64,000 nt of DNA from assembly GCA_031002005.1 (NCBI GenBank), contig CM061921.1, forward strand, positions 171,376,935 to 171,440,934, in the 5' to 3' direction. Shown here piece after piece: positions 55,556-64,000 of the stretch. Within the stretch, counting starts at the first letter, position 1, and every line of letters begins with the position of its first letter. The notes under the pieces are model-generated. The model searched no databases. It was not told the origin of the DNA and saw only the letters and a program-made list of their open reading frames with translations. The translations under genes and the position numbers were made by a program. This DNA comes from Vandiemenella viatica (taxonomy: Eukaryota; Arthropoda; Insecta; Orthoptera; Morabidae).

Positions 55556-56047
55556 ATAAAAAGATGAATATTTGTTTGTTTATTCTTCATACAAATACAC
55601 AGTTTTCATCCGATCTCGATGAAACTTTGCACACTTTTCCTTTGAAACATGGAGAAAAATACTGTCTATATTTGGTTGAACAGTTTCTCGTCATATTGTC
55701 ACGTAAATTTGAAAAATTACCGAAACGAACATAGACCGACGTTTAGGATGTGGAAGACTCTGTAGTTCAATATAATATTGTGGGCTGGTGGCCCGTTGGT
55801 TAACGCGCTTGCTTACTAATCCCAATGGAGGCAAAGATTTTTAAAAATTGTTTTTGATCGTAAGAGTCACGCCTGGACCGTCGGTTATTCGGATTGAATG
55901 TTAAACTGTAGATATCACAAATTTAGGGGTGCAATGCGAGGAAAATTGTAAGTAGTCTTGCTATGCTGTAGTTGTACACTTTTTTACGTTATATTGACCG
56001 CTCAGGGGTGATTCGCAGTCAGTGTGTGTGTGATCTGCAGTAATAAT
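55549..56047 (+). other. Possible Helitron 5' end and leader
   Basis: TCTATATATAAAAAGATGAA at 55549 followed by CATCCGATCTCGATGAAACT is the kind of 5' start and leader seen in arthropod Helitrons. No 3' CTAG-type hairpin was located, so only a hint. Confidence 0.35.
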
Positions 56048-56664
56048 ACTATAAATGCGGAAGTAAGTCTCTATCTTTTTGTTACGTTATGACGACTAAA
56101 TGCCTATACCGGTATTGACGGAATTTGACAAGAAAATCTGTAGGGAGGGTACAGAACATTTTTTTTTTCGGTATAAGTAACAGTTGTAGTCACGAAATTT
56201 TGAGAACTTATGGAATGGTGACGGAGAGACGGATGTGTGTGTTAGTCTGTAATGTTAGGTCGGTTGCTCAAGGTGTGCTTCTCGCGCATTATCTTAGTGA
56301 ATAATTTGTTAATAAATTTCGTTTAGAGAAAAAAACGTATTATTTAGTATAGATGTAGATTTTCTCTGTCCTATTACTTTGCGTCTGCTTAAATGTTTCT
56401 GACACCAGTTTATTTTGTCTTTTTTTTTGACATGCCTTCCGGGCGTAAACTGGCCTAAGTTGTAGCTCTAGCAGAGCACGAGCAGCTAAAGTTATTAGAA
56501 CCCAAGAATCGGATGCTCATGCAGAAGAAGGAAGAAAAGACCAATCTGAAATAAAGCTGACCTTAGTTAACACCCCCCCCCCCCTCATCCCAACACCTTC
56601 GTTTTTTTTTGTTTTTTTTTTAATATGTTGGGGATTGATTCTCTTCAAGAGATAGGTTCGACGG
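56048..56664 (+). repeat. Large palindrome, left arm
   Basis: Matches the reverse complement of 56912-57562, with scattered changes and small indels. Contains MPSGRK-like and LLEPKNRMLMQKKEEKTN peptides, the counterpart of the right-arm frame. C-run at 56572-56584 and T-runs near 56600-56620. Confidence 0.88.
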
Positions 56665-56911
56665 TAGAATGATACAGTGATGGCTTTCCTGTCATATTAT
56701 TCCGACTCGGTGTTGTTTGGGACCAATCCTTCGTTACCAAAATGCTCATTGCTAGGCTAAGACGCACATTAATTGTTTGCAGAGATTGGGGCATTGTTGG
56801 TAATGATATTGCTGATTTTCCTTATATTTATTCAATGGAAACCCACACGTGAAACGTTCCGGTACGCATTTGCAGGTTAATTGCTTTGTTCTGGATGAAT
56901 CAGTATGCTCA

Positions 56912-57562
56912 AACCGTCGAACCTGTCTCATGAAGAGAATTAATTTCCAACATATTTAAAAACAGAAAAACAAAAATAGGTGAGGGGGTTCGGGGATGTA
57001 TGTGTGTGTGTGTGTGTGTGTGTGTGGGGGGGGGGTGTTTTGACTAATGGCAGCTTTAATTCAGCTTGGTCTTTTCTTCTTTCTTTAGCATGAGCATCCA
57101 ATTCTTGGGTTCTAATAACTTTAGCTGCTCGTGCTCTGCTAGAGTTACACTTTAGGCTAGGTTTACACCCGCAAGGCATGTCAAAAAAGAAGACAAAATA
57201 AACTGGTGCCAGAAACTTTCAAGCAGGCACAAAATAATAGTACAGGGCTGAGGAAATCGAACTCTATATTAAATAATACGATTTGTCTCTAAACGAAATT
57301 TAATAACAAATCATACACTAACAAATCGCGCGAGAAGCACAGCTTGAGCAACCAATGTATCATTAAAAACTAACACACGTCACCATTCGATAAGTTCTAA
57401 AAATTTCGTGGATACAACTGTTATTCATACCGAAAAAAATATTTCCGTTGTGCTTCCTACAGATACACAGGATTTCTTTGTCAAATTCCATCATTATTGG
57501 TATAGCCACAAAGTCATCAAAACGTAACAAAAAGACAGAGACCTACTTCCGCATTTATAATT
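56912..57562 (-). repeat. Large palindrome, right arm, with short coding relic
   Basis: Inverse of 56048-56664. The minus strand encodes MPCGCKPSLKCNSSRARAAK and VIRTQELDAHAKERRKDQAE at 57179-57060. This resembles the basic, charged N-terminal stretch of arthropod Helitron proteins, though I cannot be sure. A GT-repeat and G-run lie at 56999-57036. The right edge meets the second direct repeat exactly. Confidence 0.85.
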
Positions 57563-58225
57563 TGAGTGCACGGCAGTGCACTCGACAAGTCGAGTCAACG
57601 GCGGCACTGCCTACCCTTTTCTCGAAGCGATTCCGGCAATTTTTGAACCTCAATTTCTTCGGTCGTAATTATGCTACATGTCTCAAATTTCTGTTATGCA
57701 TAGATATCGGCAATCTTAGTAAACGTACTAAATTTGATTCCGATACTGGTATAAATTCGGTTGTTGTTAGGATGCAAACTACAGCGATTTTGTCACTCAC
57801 TTACTCACTGACTGACTGATGATCATCAAAACTCTAAGGCACTTCCCGTAGCCGTGGAAAGCTGAAATTTGCAACACAGATAAAAGTTTACTCACATACC
57901 AACAAACTCGTAAATTTCCATATATCTACCCCTTACCTACCCCTAACGTGAAATCGCTTCCTACCCTAATAACTTTATACACTTCAGATTTCAATTGTAG
58001 AGTGAGCTTATTAAGTTCAACTAATGTGATAAATGTTACTTATTTGACTTTCTTATTCTGGAAGTTATTGAAATTCAAAATTCTATTTTGACCACGACAC
58101 CCCGATATCAAAATCCCACTGTACCTCCAGCCATCCCAGAAACAAGTAATTTGGTACACATATATGATTTCACCCCATTATCATGAGAAAAGTCTAATAT
58201 TGGAGTTTTCTCCCGTATTTATTTA
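57562..58225 (+). repeat. Direct repeat, right copy
   Basis: Partner of 54876-55555. Begins TTGAGTGCACGGCAGTGCAC and ends near TTGGAGTTTTCTCCCGTATT. Confidence 0.85.
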
Positions 58226-58590
58226 ATTACAATCCGAAATTCTGGCACATATGTGCGGCTTAATTGCTTTTCTCCCGATGAAGCTACATGGCTGAGAATT
58301 TTTTAATGCAAAGACATAAGCAATTTTAAGTGACATCTTAAATTTTACTTTGGTCTTATGCTTAGTTTGGAAGTTATTAGTAATTTATTTATGGAGGTAG
58401 TTAATCCAGCGGCAATCGGCATTGCTCGGCTACTGGTCACATCAATTGTTTTCAGAGATTGGGGCATTGTTGGTAAACGTATATTTATGTCTTAAAATCT
58501 AAAATGTTCCTATTAAACAATTTTCAAGTGGAATCATTACATTTGAGCGGCGATTCAGGATAAGCGATAAACTTACAAATAGAAATGAGA
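58226..58590. other. No gene; rearranged repeat piece
   Basis: Non-coding. CAGAGATTGGGGCATTGTTG at 58455-58474 repeats the spacer of the palindrome (56780-56799), another sign of shuffling in this block. Confidence 0.55.
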
Positions 58591-59096
58591 TCACACAAAA
58601 ACAATTCTTGTAAAAATAGGCCAAGTCTCGTGTTCGTGCAGTGACAAAAAGTTATGAGATCTTCCTCTGAGCCAAGTCTACACTTTTCAGTGTATATTCA
58701 CTTCACTTTATGAAACAGAATGGTTTCTCTCGGTGTCATAGATCGTTATTTTGGATAAAAAATCTGATGACTTGGCCATTATGAATGCCATGTTTTAGTA
58801 AACGTACACAAACTTATAAATACGTAAAGGCCAAGATTTCAATCGCTCTTTTTCGAATTTGACAAGTATATACATTATGCCCTCAAGTTCAAATTATGAC
58901 ATGCATAATGGCCAAGTCATCAGATTTTTTATCCTAAATAAACGATCTATGATACCGAGAGAAACCATTCTGTTTCATAAAGTGAAGTGAATATACACTG
59001 AAAAGTGTAGACTTGGCTCAGAGGAAGATCTCATAACTTTTTGTCGCTGCACGAACACGAGACTTGGCCTATTTTTACAAGAATTGTTTTTGTGGG
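58591..59096. mobile_element. Foldback element, 200-bp arms
   Basis: Left arm 58591-58793 and right arm 58897-59096 are inverted copies at high identity (for example CAAGTCTCGTGTTCGTGCAG against CTGCACGAACACGAGACTTG). The loop is about 100 bp. No coding capacity. Target duplications were not found. Confidence 0.88.
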
Positions 59097-59914
59097 ATAT
59101 ACCTGACTGTAAGATATATATACTTTATTACCACGCGTCCTCAGTTCTCGTGGAAGGTTAAAAATACATAGTACCTACAATATCATATCTGCGTAAAGTT
59201 TTCTGGTATCATGACTTTTTTTGTAATATATCTGACATTAAAGCGCCGTAATATAGAATGGAAGACTACGGTTAAATGAAAACTTCTTTGGGCGCGTTGG
59301 GTGATTTTTTGATGGGTAAAATCATCTGAGTTCGCGTCACCGACATGCTAATGTTAACAGTGTATCTGTAACTATAAGTATGACGCGTTGCACGTATGAC
59401 ATCCATAGTTTTAAGTTTTCACTTCTGTCGGCAGTCCCCAATGATTGCCAATTTATTTTCCTTTTTTCCCGGCAAGTGTCTCAAGACAGATGAATCAGAT
59501 ACAGATCAGTACGAATTTTTGCTGCATAATGACAATATAATACCTTCTGTAGCAGTATAAAAATATAAATTTATGAAATGTTGGAATAAATGCTTTGTTT
59601 GTTTAAAGAGTGAACATAAATGTAAAACATGCTTGGCAGCTTATAAGTTATTGCAGTGACATTGGGGATGCAACAGAGTTACACAAAATGTGTCACTTTT
59701 CGTTTCGTATAGGATAGTCATGACAGAGAAATCAGTATACAAAAATGAATTGGTCTCAAAAAAATTTGAAAGTGGAAGAAAATTAGATTCATTCTAAGTG
59801 TTCAGTTGCTAGTAAATATTTGCTTCTTCCTTGACTTTCAAATAGAGTCAATTTTTTAAAAATTATTATTGTAGGCCATGCATGTTAATTATCGTTAAAA
59901 CATATTTCCTCATC
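59097..59914. other. No gene seen
   Basis: AT-rich non-coding DNA. Confidence 0.5.
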
Positions 59915-60300
59915 TTTAATTTAATTTAATTTATTTAATTTAATTTATTTAATTTAATTTAATTGAAATGGAGCACAGGCTCCGGTGGCAATTTCCCTAC
60001 ACACCCAACTTCCCCCTATCCTACACTCACCTATATTTGCCCTCTACAAATTTTAACTTTAAATTCTTTTAACGTTTTCAGTAGGTTATTCATCATTCCC
60101 CTTGGTAACTCATTCCAATCCCTGACACCCTTACCTAAAAAAGAAAATCTTCCCACACCCTTGTGCCTGAAATCTTCATCAGCAGAGATAAAGGAATGTG
60201 TTTTTGCTAGACCTCAAGTTAGAGATAAGCAGCAAGATCCAGGTCTCGAAACATGTGTGACGAGCAATGAAAAGCAAGCATTAATATTTTAGAGGACATA
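59915..60300 (-). pseudogene. LINE 3' end (TTTAA-tail family)
   Basis: Minus strand: GCGKIFFFRXGV-like start, then VRDWNELPRGMMNNLLKTLK and EFKVKICRGQI, followed by a tail of TTAAA repeats (59916-59964 on the plus strand). It matches the end of the LINE at 25240-26940 (KLPREMMNNLQKILKEFK). Only the last 100 codons are present. Confidence 0.82.
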
Positions 60301-61830
60301 CAAAAGGATACTTAATAGGACTAGAGGGTAAGAGAATAAGTACTACAAGGTATTCATTTTCTTTCAGATAATAAGGAGGAAAGATCGAAGATAGTTATAA
60401 TTATAACCGGAGGGTTAGCATTAAAAGTAATATAAACCTAAAAGACTACAAAAATGTTCTTATGCTAAGCGGAAGAAAGATAGAGGACTTGTAGAAAGGT
60501 AAAAGTAACGTAATTATGAATTGTTTGAGACACGGTCAACGATGGTAAACGATCATCTTTCCTGCTTTCCAGTGGTGCATCCGGTCATGAATGGTTTCAT
60601 GAAGACATACACAAATTATGTAGAAGCATGTGGATTCCTCTCATATCAACAGGTTACTGTTTGAGCATTGATACAAAATAAATAAATAAAGCAAAAAAAC
60701 AGTACAAAAGAAACAAATAAAATGATATATGCAATGTTGTTTCTGTGAAATTTATTATTAATGACGTACGTGACAGGTATTGTTTTGATAAAATTGAATT
60801 ACTTTTTAGAAAACTAGAAGGCTTAATTGATAGGAACAGTGTCTTTTACACAAACTAATCCTTATACGAACATTAGTTTCAGAAAAACTGATCTTCACAG
60901 CAAATTAGATGCCTCTTAAAAATCAAGATATGCTTGATATCCGTTCTCAGCATACGAATAATCTTTGTTAAAGAGAGAAAGGAAAAATTGTTACCTTCAG
61001 TTCGGATGTCCATAGGTCCATGTAATGTATCATTAACTGATTGAGATCTTTTTAATAATTTTCTTCTGGTTTTTTTTCCCTAACTTTTCTTCCTTTTTCC
61101 TCTTTGAATGTCCATTTTGTATCTTTGTGATTACAGAGAATTAATATTTACTATTTTTTAAAAATATATCTATATTGTTACATGTAAAATATTTTATAAT
61201 TACGGAAAAGAAAGCATTATACCGTACGAATTTGGTTTCGTAGTTGGGCGAACCTAAGCCTTCGCTGCAGTGCTGACCGGAATTCCAACCAATATAGATG
61301 CGTTCATCGTCACATTCCTGCAGGCCTCAAGTTCTTCTCCCACTAGATTCCACGCGTTCCTTACTCCATTATTAAAGCGGGGCTCCTGCGGGCATTCGGA
61401 ATGGTGAGAAGTAGGCAAGAGTTCGACCACACTACTAGTATTCGAGCAACTATTCGGATTTTCGACTTTTTTTTAATAGACTAGCAAGTGTTATGATTAC
61501 AAGTCATAGTTTCCTTTTGGAGAGTAGGCAATGCATCGTATCATGAAATACAGTTTCTCTCATAGAGATAGCTGAATGTGATAGAAAAACCAAGATTTCG
61601 GGGAACTCAGACTGAAAGAAAGCATCGGAAGAGTTAGTGTCCCAAAAAAATACTATAACAGTGCTATCCGATCATCAGAATTCTACTTACTGATTTTAGG
61701 GATAGGTTTTTTGTATTTTTTGCTATAGACAGATTCTAGTTTCCCGCAGTGGCAGATATTTATGTATTAATGCCACAGGTCTTTTGTTCTATCGTATTTA
61801 TGAACTAAGTCAGAGAGTTGAATGTTATCC
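60301..61830. other. No gene seen
   Basis: AT-rich non-coding DNA. A GC-richer patch at 61240-61400 has no open frame of note. Confidence 0.5.
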
Positions 61831-61834
61831 GAAC

Positions 61835-62045
61835 TTTGCCGGTGAGCGAGTCTGAATTCCCGTCCGGTAATCCAGAATTCAGTTTTCAATGGTTTCCCGA
61901 AATCACTACAGATGAATACCTGGATATTTCCTTCAAAAGGCCATGGCCGAATTCCTTCTTGTTCCTTGCATCCAATCCTTCTCCGCCTCTAATGAACTCG
62001 ATGTCGGTTAGATGTAAAACCATATAAAATTAATAATAATAAAAA
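61835..62045 (+). mobile_element. SINE family A, 5'-truncated
   Basis: Lacks the A-box head; has TCTGAATTCCCGTCCGG, ATTCAGTTTTCAATGG, CGAAATCACTACAGATGAAT and GGCCGAATTCCTTCTTG, then an ATAATAATAA/A-rich tail. The most diverged of the four copies. Confidence 0.75.
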
Positions 62046-62382
62046 AAATAGTATTCACCTAACATTATTGATAGCAGAGTTCCCCGTTACCGGCACAAAA
62101 TGTGTGGATGGTACATTTCTTTAGTAAATTTGCATTGTAATTTTATCAAGGTTGTCTACTGAATACCTTCGTCATAAAAATGAATCATTCCAAATGCTTT
62201 ACAAGCATTTCAATTAGCTCGGATACACATTCACTAGAAAAAACAAAACAAGGTTTTTAATTACTTAGTGTTCCAGAAATTTTTGGAGCCGTTTTTATTT
62301 GTATCTAACAGGTGAAGAAACGCGATAGAAATTCCTAATTATCACGGTATTCCAAAATCGCTTTAGTTAACTGGGTCGTTGT

Positions 62383-63774
62383 CAGGTGTCCCGATTTCGG
62401 GGGTCTGGGGACAAGTCCCGATTTACACTCGATCGGGACCCCAAATGTCCCAAATTTTTAGCTAAGTGATAAAAATCCATCATTCATCACAAAAAATGAA
62501 ATCGTGTGTCATGAGTCAGACGCATCGCACCCAACCAGCAATGCTATCCACGGCTTAACTGACCCCACTAACCTGCCAAAAACAGTTTAGTGCATTTCAT
62601 TGTGATAAAAATGACAGCAAATCACCGAAAGAAGGGAAAATATTTTTATCGCCGGTCAAATGAGCACCCAAGAAGAAGTGATAGCTGCTTAAATCGCAAG
62701 GATATTACACTCGATGAAGCATATCTCTTCATTCATTTAATTCACTTGTGAATCAAAACTCGATCCTACTTTGCATAATGTTTCTTATATTGCTTAAAAT
62801 TGTCACTTGGATTTGGATTGTACGAATCCCTAATGGTTTAGGTTCGGCATCTACTCAAGATGCTATCGAAACTCTTCAAAATGATACATTTTATAGTGTT
62901 GCTACATACGCCGCTAATCACGGGGGTGCACGAATTTTTACGCTGATGGTAAAATTTTACAGCCCAACAACAAATTCAAAAACTTGAGATTTATAAATAC
63001 GCGAATGAAGCTCCATCAGCCACGTATAAAAATTTAGTGACTACTGAAGGAGCCCAGTATCGATAGTAAACACCTTACCAGTTACATTGCAGACAACGTA
63101 GATGTGAACTTAAGTTCCTCAATTCAGCTTTCCGGTTACTGCACTATTATAATGATTAAATTATATCTATCAGTGGGATGTCCGGCATACGTTTTGCATA
63201 AAAGCGTAAAATATGCTCTGGATATGAGTAAATTTAAATTTATGAATCTGAATATTTGCTTTGATGTCATCAATACCGGTTTCAAATCCGGCAACTGAAA
63301 GCAAATTTTCCAAGGCTAATATAATTTGTTCTAAGAGCTCGAATAATCACTCCTGCATGTCAATGCAGGCACTCAAATTAAAACCAGCTTCAATTTGGCT
63401 TCTGACGAATTTTATAATTACGTTATAAAAAAATGAAATCTAGTACTAAATAGAATTTTAAGAAAAAATAAATACTTTGTACTTATTAACGGAATGAACA
63501 GACACACAAAATTCAGCTTAAAAACAGATTAATTCTGTAATATGTTGTTACTAATCGTAACCAATAAGTCCGAATATTGTTTTAATTTTTAGTAATAACA
63601 TTCATAAGTTCCTATCATAAAATAGACAGATACCTATAGAAATTACGCATGTCATCGATAAATTATAAAAATAAACGTGAATTATATAAAAACCTACTTT
63701 TTGTGGTTTTCTCGATTCGTAACCCAGAATCCCGATTTTTTATTTTTTTTAACGTTCCGTTTTTTAACAACCTG
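62383..63774 (+). mobile_element. Small hAT-like element relic
   Basis: Possible ends CAGGTGTCCCGATTT (62383) and, inverted, CAGGTTGTTAAAAAACGG (63774). They agree only in the first bases, and both are followed inside by a CCCGATT motif. Inside, 62860-62960 reads FYSVATYAANHGGARIFTLM, matching the S-x-x-T-D-A-S-N-H-x-x block of one hAT transposase group. After stops comes LEIYKYANEAPSATYKNLV. No clear 8-bp duplication was found. The rest is decayed. Confidence 0.5.
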
Positions 63775-63965
63775 ACCCAGGCAACACCATGGAGGAAGGA
63801 AATATATGGAGGAGAAGTGACGTTAAATCTGTGACGCCGGCTCTAAACTCTCGCGCATCCGCGGTGGCGGCAGCGGCTATATTGCGAACCCATACAAATG
63901 CAAAGTTCACATTGTGTTTGATGCTGTGATTATTTCATTTTGTAATGTGTCTAAGTTTTTTATAA

Positions 63966-64000
63966 TGCCATCTGGTGTTGCATACGGTTGCACAAATAGG
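63966..64000 (+). CDS. Start of a THAP-type zinc-finger protein (partial)
   Basis: MPSGVAYGCTNR at the window edge has the shape of a THAP domain start (M-P-x-C-x-x-x-G-C-x-N-R), followed by nothing as the window ends. The first zinc-binding Cys is Gly here (GGT for TGT). A GC-rich stretch with CGGTGGCGGCAGCGG at 63863 and a clean leader precede the ATG. THAP domains bind DNA and occur in host factors and P-element-type transposases. Twelve codons are too few for certainty. Confidence 0.45.

Overview
The window looks like intergenic DNA from a large, repeat-rich arthropod genome. It is AT-rich and has no operon structure. Almost every recognisable coding stretch belongs to a transposable element (TE). 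The mix of elements fits an insect: CR1/Jockey, RTE and R1-type LINEs, Penelope-like elements (PLEs), Tc1, mariner, several hAT remnants, Helitron-like helicase pieces and two tRNA-headed SINE families. From general familiarity with such repeats I would guess an orthopteran such as a locust; that is inference and not proved by the sequence. No complete host gene is visible. The only hint of one is the first codons of a THAP-type zinc finger at the right edge.

Layout. 1-3.0 kb: a LINE reverse transcriptase scrap and a diverged tandem/inverted repeat. 3.0-8.3 kb: a nearly full CR1-like LINE (ORF1 with a GDSL/SGNH-like domain, ORF2 with endonuclease and RT), broken by a Jockey-type LINE and, inside a 101-bp duplication, by a PLE endonuclease fragment. 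9.1-10.8 kb: an RTE-like LINE on the minus strand with a 410-codon open stretch. 12-21 kb: mostly unassigned DNA with a SINE, a hAT (ZMYM1-like) transposase relic and a foldback element whose arms carry hammerhead-ribozyme-like cores. 21.9-31.6 kb: an RTE-like LINE split by a 6.3-kb hAT element with matching 8-bp target duplications; that hAT contains another LINE, and the host LINE also carries a SINE. 32.7-34.9 kb: Helitron/PIF1 helicase remnants with SINEs. 34.6-47.6 kb: an unassigned two-ORF module with a promoter-like segment that recurs as about 650-bp inverted arms 10 kb apart. Between the arms lie a near-intact Tc1 element, a hammerhead-like motif, a Jockey LINE, and a PLE split by a mariner. 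47.6-52.3 kb: an R1-like LINE. 52.9-54.6 kb: LINE, PLE and Tc1 fragments. 54.9-59.1 kb: direct repeats and two large palindromes. 59.9-64 kb: a LINE 3' end, a SINE, a hAT relic and the THAP start.

The genes do not form a pathway. The biological content is the order of insertions (at least three nesting levels), the retroelement-linked ribozyme motifs, and the unexplained inverted promoter/ORF module at 34.6-47.6 kb, which is the best candidate for something undescribed.
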